From Rhodoglobus sp. (lineage in GTDB: Bacteria; Actinomycetota; Actinomycetes; Actinomycetales; Microbacteriaceae): a stretch of 64,000 nucleotides of DNA. Location: the NCBI GenBank assembly GCA_025463515.1, contig JAODAQ010000035.1, positions 102,722 to 166,721 of the forward strand, read 5' to 3'. The notes beneath the pieces were generated by a model. The model was given only the letters and a program-made list of their open reading frames with translations, did not search any database and was not told the origin of the DNA. The position numbers and the translations under genes were made by a program. How positions within the stretch are numbered: position 1 is the first letter of the stretch; every line of letters starts with the position of its first letter. Below are positions 1 through 8,565 of this stretch, in pieces.

Positions 1-6
1 CTTCAT
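1..6 (-). CDS. 5' end of a gene running off the left edge
   Basis: On the minus strand a GGAGAAG ribosome binding site (11-17) is followed by an ATG at 6-4 and a Lys codon, after which the sequence ends. It follows the stop codon of the oxidoreductase at 18-1187 by 11 bases, so it is the next gene of the same operon. Only two codons are visible and the product cannot be named. Confidence 0.6.
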
Positions 7-17
7 TGCACTTCTCC

Positions 18-1187
18 TTATTCCGATGCCGCCGGCTGGCTGCCGACGGTGACCCAGGAGGAGGTCCGCGCACTGCGCGCGACCGCCTCGACGACGAGTG
101 ACTCGTAGTGCCCGTCCGCGAACGTCGCGTACCGTGCATCCGGCGAGGGGGCGCCCGCAGCCACGTCGGCGTAGACGTCCGCGTAGAGCGCGCGGAAGCC
201 GTTCTCGAAGCCCTCGGCATGGCCTCCGGGCAGGCTCGAGATCGCGGCCGCGGCGGGCGACAGCAGCGAGGGGTCGCGCAGCAGGATCTCGTTCGGCGCC
301 GAGCGGTGGCCGATCCACAGCTCGTCGGGGCGCTCGCTGCGCCAGGCCAGCGAGGCGTCGGCGGCACCGACCTCGAGCGTGATCGCGTTCTTGCGGCCCG
401 CGCTCACCTGCGACACCGAGACGACGCCGCGCGCTCCCCCGTCGAATCGCAGGAGGATGCTCCCGGCGTCCTCGGAGGAGACCTCGTGGTCGACGGTGGG
501 GCCGGTCGACGCCCCGAAGGTGACGACCTCGCCGGTCGGCCGCTTTCGCACCGGGACGAAGGTCGTGAGGTCTGCCATCACCTCGACGATGCGCTGGCCC
601 GTCACGAAGCTCGCGAGGTCGAACCAGTGCGAGCCGACGTCGCCCACGACCCGCAGGTCACCGCCCCGTGCGCTCTCGACCCGCCAGTTCCAGTCGGTGT
701 CCAGCAGCAGCCAGTCCTGGAAGTACGACCCGGTCACGAGGTACGGCGCCCCGGTGCTGCCACTGCGCACCCGCTCGCGCATCTCGTGCACGTGCGGGTA
801 GTAGCGGACGTTGAAGTTGACCGCCGCGACGAGCCCGGTCGACTCGGCGAGCGCCGCCAGCTCGCGGGTCTCGGCGGCGGTCATCGCGAGGGGCTTCTCG
901 CACACGACGTGCTTGCCGGCCAGGAGCGCGCCACGGGCCTGCTCGAAGTGCCTGTCGTTGGGCGATGTGATGTGGACGACATCCACCTCGGTGTCGCGGA
1001 GCAGCTCCGCGTAGTCGGAGTAGGCGCGCGGGACGCCCCACTCGGCGGCCTTCTCCGACGATCGGGCCGGCGACGATCCGAGGATGCCGACGACCTCGAC
1101 CCCCAGGCGGCGCAGCGCGTCGAAGTGCACTGCGCCGATGAATCCCGTACCGACGATCGCGGCACGCGGCCGGGCTGCCTGTGTCAT
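18..1187 (-). CDS. Gfo/Idh/MocA family NAD(P)-dependent oxidoreductase
   Basis: A 389-residue cytoplasmic dehydrogenase of the Gfo/Idh/MocA family, which oxidises or reduces sugars, inositols and derivatives. The N-terminal Rossmann fold shows GTGFIG at residues 13-18, and the family motif EKPLAMT, with the substrate-pocket Lys-Pro, begins at residue 97. The length is normal for the family. It is divergent from the SDR gene at 1268 and heads an operon that continues past the left edge. The nearby PfkB kinase, barrel protein and carbohydrate ABC importer suggest a polyol or inositol substrate, but the exact substrate cannot be read from the sequence. Confidence 0.85.
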   Translation of the reverse strand: MTQAARPRAAIVGTGFIGAVHFDALRRLGVEVVGILGSSPARSSEKAAEWGVPRAYSDYAELLRDTEVDVVHITSPNDRHFEQARGALLAGKHVVCEKPLAMTAAETRELAALAESTGLVAAVNFNVRYYPHVHEMRERVRSGSTGAPYLVTGSYFQDWLLLDTDWNWRVESARGGDLRVVGDVGSHWFDLASFVTGQRIVEVMADLTTFVPVRKRPTGEVVTFGASTGPTVDHEVSSEDAGSILLRFDGGARGVVSVSQVSAGRKNAITLEVGAADASLAWRSERPDELWIGHRSAPNEILLRDPSLLSPAAAAISSLPGGHAEGFENGFRALYADVYADVAAGAPSPDARYATFADGHYESLVVEAVARSARTSSWVTVGSQPAASE

Positions 1188-1267
1188 TGCTGCGGGGTTC
1201 CTCTCGGCTGGACAGAGTGCAGGTCATGCAGTCAGAATGTCATTACATATTAGCCCAGGAGGACCGC
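1188..1267. promoter_or_regulatory. divergent promoter region with AT-rich imperfect palindrome
   Basis: The 80-base gap between two divergent sugar-metabolism genes is GC-rich except for AATGTCATTACATATT at 1236-1251. This stretch is partly palindromic (ATGT...ACAT). Read on the minus strand it contains TAATAT, a plausible -10 box for the oxidoreductase. AGGAGG at 1257-1262 is the ribosome binding site of the plus-strand gene. A GntR regulator encoded at 4110 may bind here; that is inference. Confidence 0.4.
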
Positions 1268-2047
1268 GTGACCAATCCCTCAGCCCGCACCGTCGTCATC
1301 ACGGGAGTCTCCCGCGGTATCGGCCGCGCCGCCGCCCTCGCCTTCGCCGACCAGGGCTACCGGGTGGCCGGCCTGCACCGCGGCACCGACCCCGAGGTGT
1401 CCCGCGAGCTCGAGCGCGCGCTGGCAGAGCGGGGCGCCGAGTCGTACATCGCCGTCGGCGACACGGCATCGACGGCCGACGTCGACGCCCTCGCCGACGA
1501 GGTCGCGCGCCGCTGGGGCGGCATCGATGTGTGGGTGAACAATGCGGCGCGCCTCCTCGTGCAGCCGTTCCTGACGATGACGGATGACGACTGGCACTCG
1601 CTCCTCGAGACGAACCTGTTCGGCTACATCCGGGGCGCACGCGCCGCCGCCCGCCACATGGTCCCCGCCGGGAAGGGCACCATCATCAACCTGAGCTCGG
1701 CTGTCGACCCGCTGCCGCCCACCGACATGACCGCCTACGTGACCGCGAAGGGCGGGATCGGCGGCTTCACGCGAGCGCTCGCGGTCGAGCTCGGTCCGTC
1801 CGGAGTGACGGTCAACTCGGTGGCCCCCGGCGCGACCGAGACGCCGCTCAACGCGGAGAGCTACACGGAGGAGGTCCGGGAGACCTACCGGACGCGCATC
1901 CCGCTCGCCCACATCGCCGAGCCGGAGGAGATCGCGGACAGCATCGTCATGATGGCCTCGCCCGGCGCGCGCTACGTGACCGGGCAGATGCTCCTGGTCG
2001 ACGGCGGGCTCACGCTCAACGGCTCCGTCGGGCACAGGCACAGCTGA
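1268..2047 (+). CDS. SDR family oxidoreductase
   Basis: A 259-residue classical short-chain dehydrogenase/reductase. It shows the cofactor motif TGVSRGIG near residue 12, NNAA near residue 90, and the catalytic Ser followed by Tyr-x3-Lys in AYVTAKGG. The C-terminal TGQMLLVDGG is typical. The GTG at 1268 is chosen as start because AGGAGG (1257-1262) lies five bases upstream; a longer frame from 1181 would overlap the divergent gene. The stop codon overlaps the ATG of the aldose-epimerase-like gene by one base (TGATG), so the two are translationally coupled. It is probably a sugar or polyol dehydrogenase. Confidence 0.85.
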   Translation: MTNPSARTVVITGVSRGIGRAAALAFADQGYRVAGLHRGTDPEVSRELERALAERGAESYIAVGDTASTADVDALADEVARRWGGIDVWVNNAARLLVQPFLTMTDDDWHSLLETNLFGYIRGARAAARHMVPAGKGTIINLSSAVDPLPPTDMTAYVTAKGGIGGFTRALAVELGPSGVTVNSVAPGATETPLNAESYTEEVRETYRTRIPLAHIAEPEEIADSIVMMASPGARYVTGQMLLVDGGLTLNGSVGHRHS

Positions 2048-3036
2048 TGATCACCCTGCGCTCGCCGCACCTCGAGGTAGTGCTCGACCCCGACCGCGGC
2101 GCGGAGATCCGCTCGGTGGTGTCCGCCGGCTCGCCGAACCTGCTCGCCTGGCACGAGTGGGAGTCGCCGCTCTCCGTCGACGACGGTCCGCGCTACGGGT
2201 CGACCGAGCTGGACTTCCTCTCCAGGTACCACGCCGGCTGGCAGGTGCTCTTCCCCAACGCGGGCGCCGAGGGCGTTGTCGACGGGGTCCCGGTCGCCTT
2301 CCACGGCGAGACCGCGCTCGCCCGGCTCACGGTCGTCGACCAGTCCACCGACGCGTGCACGCTGCGCGCGGTGGCCAGGCTCCCCCTCGAGCTCACGCGC
2401 ACGATCCGCCTGTCGCCGGACCGCGCCGCCCTGCACATCGAGGAGTCCGTGGTCAACGTGGGCGCGCGCCCCGTCCCGTTCATCTGGGGCCACCACCCGA
2501 CATTCCCCGCCATCACCGGCTCGCGGATCGACCTCCCCGGCCGGCCCGGCGTCGTCGTCGAGCCCGCGACCCCCGGCCCGCTCGCGGTCCCGGGCGGTGC
2601 CTGGCCGATCCTCGAGCGCAGCGACGGGGGCACCGACGACCTGTCCGTGATCCCCGACGAAGAGCAGGTCAGGGTCAACTACCTGCCCGATGTGACCGAG
2701 GGCTGGGTAGCCCTGCGCCCGCCCGCGGGCGACTCCCGGCCCGCGATCGGACTCTCCTGGGATCTCACGACCTTCCCCCACCTCTGGCTGTGGCTGCAGA
2801 ACGGCGACCCCGGCTTCCCCTGGTTCGGGCGGGCACGGATGCTCGGCCTCGAGCCCCAGCGCTCCTGGCCGTTCGACGGGCTCGTCGGCGCGATCGAGCG
2901 CGGGCAGGAGCTCGTGCTCGCGCCCGGCGAGACCACCTCGAGCTGGATCACGCTCGCGGTCTTCCCCGCCACGGCCGCAGCCGTGACGGGGATCGCACGG
3001 GACGGCGCCGTTACGACGGGACGATCACCGTCTTGA
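2047..3036 (+). CDS. aldose 1-epimerase family protein
   Basis: A 329-residue protein of the galactose-mutarotase-like fold. The family interconverts alpha and beta anomers of free sugars. The conserved His pair of the active site is visible in IWGHHPTFP (residues 147-154), and a C-terminal LGLEPQRSWPFDG segment resembles the region carrying the catalytic Glu. It starts on the stop codon of the SDR gene. Its 3' end overlaps the convergent alcohol-dehydrogenase-like gene by 26 bases. The true substrate is not predictable and the protein could be a mutarotase-like regulator or accessory enzyme. Confidence 0.75.
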   Translation: MITLRSPHLEVVLDPDRGAEIRSVVSAGSPNLLAWHEWESPLSVDDGPRYGSTELDFLSRYHAGWQVLFPNAGAEGVVDGVPVAFHGETALARLTVVDQSTDACTLRAVARLPLELTRTIRLSPDRAALHIEESVVNVGARPVPFIWGHHPTFPAITGSRIDLPGRPGVVVEPATPGPLAVPGGAWPILERSDGGTDDLSVIPDEEQVRVNYLPDVTEGWVALRPPAGDSRPAIGLSWDLTTFPHLWLWLQNGDPGFPWFGRARMLGLEPQRSWPFDGLVGAIERGQELVLAPGETTSSWITLAVFPATAAAVTGIARDGAVTTGRSPS

Positions 3037-4021
3037 TGCCCTCGCCGGCGGCGGCCGCCTCGAACGCCGACGAGAACTCCTCGATCGGCACGGTCCGCGT
3101 CACGAGCGGGCCGAGGGTGACGAGCCCCTGCTCGATGAGCGCGATCGCCCGGCGCCAGGAGGTCGCGGTCGACGCGAAGCCGCTCGAGACCACGAGCTCC
3201 TTGTAGAGCACGAGGTCGAAGGGCAGCGAGACATCCCTGCCGAAGATCCCGACCTGGACGTAGCGCCCGCCCCGCTTGGCCGAGCGGAGGGCCGCCGCTG
3301 CACCGGGGGCGCTGCCCGAGCACTCGATCACGACGTCGTACGAGTCCTCGTCGGGCACAGCGGTCGTCGTGCCGATGCCGAGAGAGGCGGCGACGGCGAG
3401 CCGCGCCGCGTCCTTCTCGAGGCCGGCGAGGGTCACAAGCCCGCCCTGAGCGAGCGCGACCTGCGCCGCGAGCTGCCCCATCGCCCCCGGGCCGGTGACG
3501 AGCACGCGGTCTCCGGGGTTCACGATCGCCGGGTCGAGGAGGCACTGCACCACGCATGCGAGCGGCTCGGAGAGCACGCCGTCGAGCTCCCCGAGCGAGT
3601 CGGGCAGCGGGTGGAGGTTGATCATCGGCATCACCACGAAGCGGGCGAACCCGCCGTTCTCGAACGAGCCGAGCGAGCGGCGGTCGGGGCACAGGTTCCG
3701 GCTGCCGGCCCGGCACCACTCGCACTTCTCGCAGGACGAGAAGTACGTCTCGCAGGCCACGCGCGCACCGACCCACGCCGCGTCGGCCGGGTCGCCCACC
3801 GAGTCCACGACGCCGAGGATCTCGTGGCCCATCACCACGGGCGCCTCGTACTTGTACTCGTCGTGGGCCACATGGATGTCGGTCCCGCAGATGCCCGTCG
3901 CGATCACCCGCACGCGCGCGAACCCCGGCGCCGCCGTGGGCTCCTCGACCTGCCGGAGCACGACGTTCTCGGGCCCCGGACCGGCCTTGACGATTGCCGT
4001 CATCGTTTCCGCTGCGGTCAT
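3011..4021 (-). CDS. zinc-dependent MDR-family alcohol/polyol dehydrogenase
   Basis: A 336-residue medium-chain dehydrogenase. The catalytic zinc ligand Cys lies in GICGTDIHVA and the GHE motif in VVMGHEILG. A structural-zinc loop with four Cys follows (CEKCEWC...C). The Rossmann motif is GPGAMG. This pattern matches sorbitol/threonine-dehydrogenase-like enzymes that oxidise secondary alcohols with NAD(P). The start at 4021 has AGAGGAG about nine bases upstream; a longer frame to 4162 would run through the intergenic region and into the GntR gene. It is divergent from that regulator and probably controlled by it. Confidence 0.85.
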   Translation of the reverse strand: MTAAETMTAIVKAGPGPENVVLRQVEEPTAAPGFARVRVIATGICGTDIHVAHDEYKYEAPVVMGHEILGVVDSVGDPADAAWVGARVACETYFSSCEKCEWCRAGSRNLCPDRRSLGSFENGGFARFVVMPMINLHPLPDSLGELDGVLSEPLACVVQCLLDPAIVNPGDRVLVTGPGAMGQLAAQVALAQGGLVTLAGLEKDAARLAVAASLGIGTTTAVPDEDSYDVVIECSGSAPGAAAALRSAKRGGRYVQVGIFGRDVSLPFDLVLYKELVVSSGFASTATSWRRAIALIEQGLVTLGPLVTRTVPIEEFSSAFEAAAAGEGIKTVIVPS

Positions 4022-4109
4022 GTGTGGATACTCCTCTGCGCGATCATGTTTCTTTGTCCTATCATTATCAATACTTGAACCTGAGCAATACCTACAAGCG
4101 AGAGAACAG
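4022..4109. promoter_or_regulatory. divergent promoter between MDR dehydrogenase and GntR regulator
   Basis: An 88-base AT-rich gap in a GC-rich background. TATCATTATCAATACTTGA (about 4058-4076) offers -10-like hexamers in both directions. GntR/HutC regulators commonly autoregulate from such sites. CATTA cores also occur upstream of 1268 and of the sugar-binding lipoprotein (9846), which suggests a shared operator, though no clean palindrome is visible. Confidence 0.4.
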
Positions 4110-4859
4110 ATGACGATTTCCACCGAAGAGCTCTTCATGGATCTCGACCGATCCGGTCCCATCCCGCTCTACTACCAGATCGCCCGGCGCATGCAGGCGG
4201 CCATTGAGAGCGGCGCGCTCCCGCCCGGATCCCGGATCGAGAACGAGCTCAAGCTCGCCGAGCAGCTCGCGATCTCGCGCCCGACCATCCGCCGCGCCAT
4301 CCAGGAGCTGGTCGACCAGGGCCTGCTCGTGCGGCGCCGCGGCGTCGGCACGCAGGTGGTCAGGGGCCGGCTCACCCGCAGTGTCGAGCTGACCAGCCTC
4401 TACGACGACCTGAGCCTGTCGAACCGATCCCCCGCCACCAAGGTCCTCCTCCACGAGGAGATGGTTCCCTCGGCGGACGTGCTCGAGTCCCTCACCCTGC
4501 CCGCGGGCACCGCCGTCCTGCACATCAAGCGCCTGCGCTATACGGACGGCATTCCGTTCGCCCTTCTCGAGAACTTCCTGCCGCCGGAGTTCCTCAACCT
4601 CACGGCCGACCAGTTCGAGAAGCACGGGCTGTACCAGCTCATGCGCGCCAGGGGGACGACGATGCGCGTCGCCCGCCAGACGATCGGCGCGCGCGCGGCG
4701 ACGGCCGAGGAGGCCGAGCTGTTCGCGCAGAAGACCGGGTCTGCCGTGCTGATCATGTCCCGGACGCTCTACGACCAGTCCGGACACGCGGTCGAGTACG
4801 GCGAGCACTCCTACCGGCCCGACCTCTACTCGTTCGAGGTCACGCTCGTCGAGAAGTAG
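4110..4859 (+). CDS. GntR family (HutC/UTRA) transcriptional regulator
   Basis: A 249-residue regulator. The N-terminal winged helix-turn-helix covers about residues 18-85 (PLYYQIARRM, then LAEQLAISRPTIRRAIQEL). A UTRA ligand-binding domain fills the rest, including the LHIKRLRYTDGIPFALLE strand pair. The family represses sugar or amino-sugar operons and is released by a pathway metabolite. The ATG at 4110 is preferred. An in-frame ATG at 4137, preceded by GAAGAG, would give 240 residues. Its position between the two halves of the sugar cluster makes it the likely local repressor. Confidence 0.88.
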   Translation: MTISTEELFMDLDRSGPIPLYYQIARRMQAAIESGALPPGSRIENELKLAEQLAISRPTIRRAIQELVDQGLLVRRRGVGTQVVRGRLTRSVELTSLYDDLSLSNRSPATKVLLHEEMVPSADVLESLTLPAGTAVLHIKRLRYTDGIPFALLENFLPPEFLNLTADQFEKHGLYQLMRARGTTMRVARQTIGARAATAEEAELFAQKTGSAVLIMSRTLYDQSGHAVEYGEHSYRPDLYSFEVTLVEK

Positions 4860-4884
4860 TCGCACCGGCCGCGCCTCCCCCGGG

Positions 4885-5769
4885 TCAGCGCGCACCGTGC
4901 ACGAGCTGTGCGGCGCGCTCGACGGCGCCCATGACGTCGCCGTCCGGCGGGTACAGGAGCGTCCGTCCCACGACGAGGCCGTGAACGCCGGGCAGGCAGA
5001 GGGCCTTCTCCCACGACTCGTAGATCTCGTGCGAGGCCATCGCCGGGTCGCCGCCGAGCAGCAGCGTCGGAAGCGTGGTCGCCTTCATCACCCGCTCCAT
5101 GTCCGGTACCACCGGGAGCTTCAACCACGAGTACGCGGAACTGGCTCCGAGCGCGGACGCGATCGCGACGGACTTGATCACGGCCTCGGCGGTCAGGTCG
5201 TTCTTGATCGCCCCTTCCACCCACTCGCTCATGAACGGCTCGATCATGATCGGCAGCTTGGCCTCCGCGGCGCGCGTGACGATCTCGGCCGCGGTGTGCA
5301 GGGTGTGGACCGAGCCGGCGTCGTCGAGGTTGATCCTGACGAGCAGCTTGGCGAAGTCGAGGCCGAGGCTCTGGATGGTGTCGATGTCGTACGCGGTGAA
5401 CCGGTCGTCCATCTCGAACACGGCGGCTTTGAGCCCGCCGCGGTTCATCGAGCCCACGACCACCTTGTCCTCGAGGGCGCCCATGAGGGCCAGGTCCTCG
5501 ACGAGGTCGGCGGTGCCGAGGAATCCGTCGACCCGCGGGTTCCGGAGCGCCTCGGCGAGCCGGGCGAGCAGGTCGTACCGGTCGGCCATTGCCATGTCGT
5601 CCTCTCGGACGCCGAGGGAGCCACGCGCCGGGTGGTCCGCGGCGAGGATGAACAGCCGGTTGTCGCCCACGAGGAGCGGCCGGCGCTTGCGCTCGAGAAG
5701 AGCGCGACGGATCGCGCCTGGGTCACTGGCCCTCGCACGCCGAACGGCATCGAAGTCATCTTCCGTCAT
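4885..5769 (-). CDS. Cgl0158-type (beta/alpha)8 barrel protein, aldolase-like
   Basis: A 294-residue protein resembling the Cgl0158 family of TIM-barrel proteins, found in actinobacterial inositol/sugar clusters and related to class I aldolases such as deoxyribose-phosphate aldolase and IolJ/LacD types. Barrel strands are visible as FILAADHPARG, GFLGTADLV, AKLLVRINLDD, PIMIEPFMSEW and SAYSWLKLPVV; Lys in AKLLVRI or SWLKLP could be the Schiff-base lysine. The start codon overlaps the stop of the PfkB kinase gene (ATGA). Kinase followed by aldolase fits cleavage of a phosphorylated keto-sugar acid. Function is inferred from family and context only. Confidence 0.75.
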   Translation of the reverse strand: MTEDDFDAVRRARASDPGAIRRALLERKRRPLLVGDNRLFILAADHPARGSLGVREDDMAMADRYDLLARLAEALRNPRVDGFLGTADLVEDLALMGALEDKVVVGSMNRGGLKAAVFEMDDRFTAYDIDTIQSLGLDFAKLLVRINLDDAGSVHTLHTAAEIVTRAAEAKLPIMIEPFMSEWVEGAIKNDLTAEAVIKSVAIASALGASSAYSWLKLPVVPDMERVMKATTLPTLLLGGDPAMASHEIYESWEKALCLPGVHGLVVGRTLLYPPDGDVMGAVERAAQLVHGAR

Positions 5770-6725
5770 CGCGCGTCACCCCTCTCCATGAGCTTCTCCA
5801 CCTCGTCCGACGTTGGCATTGCGGTTGAGCACTCCCTCCGGCTGGCGACTATCGCGCCCGCCACGTTTGCGAAGCGCAGAGTGCGCTCGAGCGGCCAGCC
5901 GTTGAGCAGGCCGTGGCACAGTGCCCCTCCGAAGCCGTCGCCGGCGCCCAGCCCGTTGACCACGGCGACCTCGAAGGGCGCGACCTCCACCGTCTCGTCG
6001 CGGGTCTTGGCGAGCACGCCCTTGGGCCCCTGCTTGACGACGGCAAGTCGCACACCGCGCTCCAGGAGCGCGTCTGCGGCCCGATGCGGGTCGGTCTCGC
6101 CCACCGCGATCTCGCACTCCTCGCGGTTGCCGACGGCCACCGTGACGTGCTCGAGCGCCGCAGCGACCTGCGCGCTGGCCTCGGCCGGGTCCGACCAGAA
6201 CATCGGGCGGTAGTCGAGGTCGAGCACGGTCTCCGCGGCCCGCCCCCGCGCCGCCCAGGCCGCGAAGTGCGCGGCCCGGCTGGGCTCGCGGCTCAGGCCC
6301 GTCACCGTCGACCAGTAGATCCGGGCGCTCCGGATGGCGTCGAGGTCCAGCGCGTCCGCACGGATCATGAGATCGGGCGCGATGGGCTCGCGGTAGAAGT
6401 AGATCGGGAAGTGGTCGGGCGGGAAGATCTCGCAGAAGGTCACCGGGGTGTTGAGCCCGGGAACGGTCGTGACGAGGGTGTTGTCCACGCCGAGCCGGGT
6501 GAGCTCCTTCGCGACGAACCGGCCGAACGGGTCATCGCCGACCCCGGTGATCACGGCGCTCGACCGTCCGTGGCGGGCCGCGGCCACCGCGACGTTGGTC
6601 GCGCTGCCCCCGAGGTACTTGCCGAAGGTCTGCACGTCCTCGAGTCCCACGTTGTCCTGCAGCGGGTAGAGGTCCACGCCGACGCGCCCGATGGTGAGCA
6701 CGTCGAACGGCGCTGGGGGCGTCAT
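5766..6725 (-). CDS. iolC: PfkB-family kinase, probable 5-dehydro-2-deoxygluconokinase
   Basis: A 319-residue ribokinase-type sugar kinase. The N-terminal substrate motif is GGSATNVAVAAARHG and the C-terminal PfkB signature with the catalytic Asp is NGLGAGDGFGGALCHGL. FDVLTIGRVGVDLYPLQ at the start and the IYFYREPIAPDL segment are typical of IolC proteins, which phosphorylate 5-dehydro-2-deoxygluconate in myo-inositol breakdown. It overlaps the upstream permease stop and the downstream barrel gene by four bases each. A 2-keto-3-deoxygluconate kinase role is an alternative, because iolB, iolD and iolE are not in the window. Confidence 0.78.
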   Translation of the reverse strand: MTPPAPFDVLTIGRVGVDLYPLQDNVGLEDVQTFGKYLGGSATNVAVAAARHGRSSAVITGVGDDPFGRFVAKELTRLGVDNTLVTTVPGLNTPVTFCEIFPPDHFPIYFYREPIAPDLMIRADALDLDAIRSARIYWSTVTGLSREPSRAAHFAAWAARGRAAETVLDLDYRPMFWSDPAEASAQVAAALEHVTVAVGNREECEIAVGETDPHRAADALLERGVRLAVVKQGPKGVLAKTRDETVEVAPFEVAVVNGLGAGDGFGGALCHGLLNGWPLERTLRFANVAGAIVASRRECSTAMPTSDEVEKLMERGDAR

Positions 6726-7546
6726 CCCTTCACCGCCCCGCCCGTGGTGCCCTCGGCGATGTACTTCTGGACGAAGAACCCGATGATGATCATCGGCACC
6801 ATCGTGACAGTGGCCGCCGCGCTGCTCAGGCCCCAGTCGACCGAGATCGCGCCGACGAAGCTCGCGATGCCCACCGGCAGTGTGTACGTCTCGAGAGTGG
6901 TGAGCTGCAGCGAGAAGAGCAGCTCGTTCCAGGAATACTGCATGCTCAGGATGAAGACCGCCGCGAGCCCTGGGAGCACCACGGGCAGCAGCACCCGCCA
7001 GAACGCCTGCATCCTCGTGCATCCGTCGATCAGGGCAGCCTGCTCGAGTTCGCGCGGCACGTCGCGGAAGAAGCCCATCAGGAGCCACACCGCGAACGGG
7101 AGGTTGAGCGCCACGTGGGCGAGAACCGGTCCGACGAGCGTGCCGCGCAGGCCGACAGCGTTGATGATCACGAAGATCGGCAGCAGCATCGAGATGACCG
7201 GCACGAGCTTGCCGACGAGGAACCCGTTGGCGATCGTGTTGGCGAAGCGCAGCTGGAAGCTCGTGAGGCCGTAGGACGCGAAGGTCGCGAGGATGATCAC
7301 GATGATCGTGCTCGACAGCGCGACGATCGAGCTGTTCGCGAAGTAGAGGCCGAAGTCGCTCTTCGTGAACGCGTTGACGTAGTTGTCGAGCGTGGGGGCG
7401 AAGAAGATCCGCGGGACATCCGTGAAGATGTCCTTCGCCTTCTTGAACGAGTTGACGATGATCAGCAGGATCGGGATGACCGTCCAGAGCAGGAAGACGA
7501 TGAGGATCGCCCACTTGCCGGCCGAGGTGAGGCGCCGCTTGGCCAT
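6722..7546 (-). CDS. carbohydrate ABC transporter permease (MalG type)
   Basis: A 274-residue inner-membrane subunit of a CUT1-type sugar importer with about six transmembrane segments. The first is IGH-like WAILIVFLLWTVIPILLI near the N terminus. The EAA loop that contacts the ATPase is seen in LEQAALIDGCTRMQAFWRV. The start at 7546 lies two bases after the stop of the partner permease; a longer frame reaching 8548 is a shadow. The stop overlaps the kinase start (ATGA). No ATPase gene is in this operon, so a shared MsiK-type ATPase encoded elsewhere is expected. Confidence 0.9.
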   Translation of the reverse strand: MAKRRLTSAGKWAILIVFLLWTVIPILLIIVNSFKKAKDIFTDVPRIFFAPTLDNYVNAFTKSDFGLYFANSSIVALSSTIIVIILATFASYGLTSFQLRFANTIANGFLVGKLVPVISMLLPIFVIINAVGLRGTLVGPVLAHVALNLPFAVWLLMGFFRDVPRELEQAALIDGCTRMQAFWRVLLPVVLPGLAAVFILSMQYSWNELLFSLQLTTLETYTLPVGIASFVGAISVDWGLSSAAATVTMVPMIIIGFFVQKYIAEGTTGGAVKG

Positions 7547-7548
7547 GG

Positions 7549-8478
7549 TCAGTCGTCCCTTCCGCGCGCGGAGTTGCGCATGAGCGGGCCGAACAGGATC
7601 ACGAGCCCGATCAGGGTGATCACGGCGACGGCCATGGCGAAGCCCATCTGGTTGTTCTCGTAGGCCTGCTTGTACGCGTAGATGCTCAACGAGGATGTGG
7701 AGTTGGCCGGTCCGCCGCCGGTGAGGCCGTAGATCAGGTCGAACACGCGGAACGCGTCGGTGCCGCGGATGAGGATGAGCACGACGAGCGTCTTGACCAG
7801 CAGCGGCAGCGTCACGCTGAACAGCGTGCGGGCGGCGCCGGCGCCGTCGATCCTCGCCGCCTCGTAGAGCTCCTCGGGGATGACGGTCAGTCCGGCGGAG
7901 GAGACCAGGATGATGAAGGGCACCGCGTGCCAGACATCCGTGACCACGATGCTGAACAGGGCGGTCGCCGAGTCCGTGAGGCCGCCGAAGTCCTGCAGGC
8001 CGACCAGGCCGAGGACGTAGTAGATCAGCCCGTAGGTCGGGTCGTACATGTAGCGCCAGATGAGGCTCACGATGATGGGCGAGATCAGCACCGGCATCGC
8101 GAAGATCGCGCGGAAGACGTTGCCCGTCCGCGGGGCCAGGCTCTTGAGGAGCACCGAGATGCCGACGCCGATGGTCATGCACAGGGCGAGCGAGAGGACC
8201 GTGAAGATCACGGTGTTGAGCAGCGACCTCAGCGCGACCGGGTCTGCGAAGAACTTGGCGTAGTTGTCGAGGAAGACGAAGACCGCCTTGTCCTCCTGCC
8301 CGAGGCTGTACTGGAAAGTACTCGCGACGAGGGCGAATCCGAGGGGCACGATCATCACGATGAAGATCGCGAGTGCGGCCGGGAGGATCAGGAACACTGC
8401 GATGCGCAGGTCCTTGCGGGCATAGCTGCTCATCCGGCGCCTCGTGGGCAGCGGCATCGCTGGGGTGGAGCTGGTCAT
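7549..8478 (-). CDS. carbohydrate ABC transporter permease (MalF type)
   Basis: A 309-residue membrane subunit of the same CUT1 sugar importer. Hydrophobic segments begin with FLILPAALAIFIVMIVPLG near residue 30, and the EAA loop is ELYEAARIDGAGAARTLFSV. It follows the solute-binding lipoprotein gene after an 87-base spacer that contains a strong stem-loop, and lies two bases ahead of its partner permease. Confidence 0.9.
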   Translation of the reverse strand: MTSSTPAMPLPTRRRMSSYARKDLRIAVFLILPAALAIFIVMIVPLGFALVASTFQYSLGQEDKAVFVFLDNYAKFFADPVALRSLLNTVIFTVLSLALCMTIGVGISVLLKSLAPRTGNVFRAIFAMPVLISPIIVSLIWRYMYDPTYGLIYYVLGLVGLQDFGGLTDSATALFSIVVTDVWHAVPFIILVSSAGLTVIPEELYEAARIDGAGAARTLFSVTLPLLVKTLVVLILIRGTDAFRVFDLIYGLTGGGPANSTSSLSIYAYKQAYENNQMGFAMAVAVITLIGLVILFGPLMRNSARGRDD

Positions 8479-8516
8479 GGTGAGGACTTCCGTTGTATCG
8501 GGCGGGCCGCGGGGCG

Positions 8517-8549
8517 GATGTGGGCGGGGCTCGGCGCCCCGCCCACATC
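8517..8549 (-). terminator. intercistronic 14-bp stem-loop between binding-protein and permease genes
   Basis: Perfect arms GATGTGGGCGGGGC (8517-8530) and GCCCCGCCCACATC (8536-8549) flank a five-base loop. On the minus strand no U-run follows. It lies between the stop of the solute-binding gene and the start of the first permease gene. In such operons a hairpin of this kind typically protects the 5' transcript or attenuates readthrough so that more binding protein than permease is made. That role is inferred. Confidence 0.7.
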
Positions 8550-8565
8550 GCTCATCATCCGGCTT

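Noticed and set aside
4897..6213. A 438-codon open frame on the plus strand
   Set aside because: Antisense to the barrel protein and kinase, whose motifs are clear.
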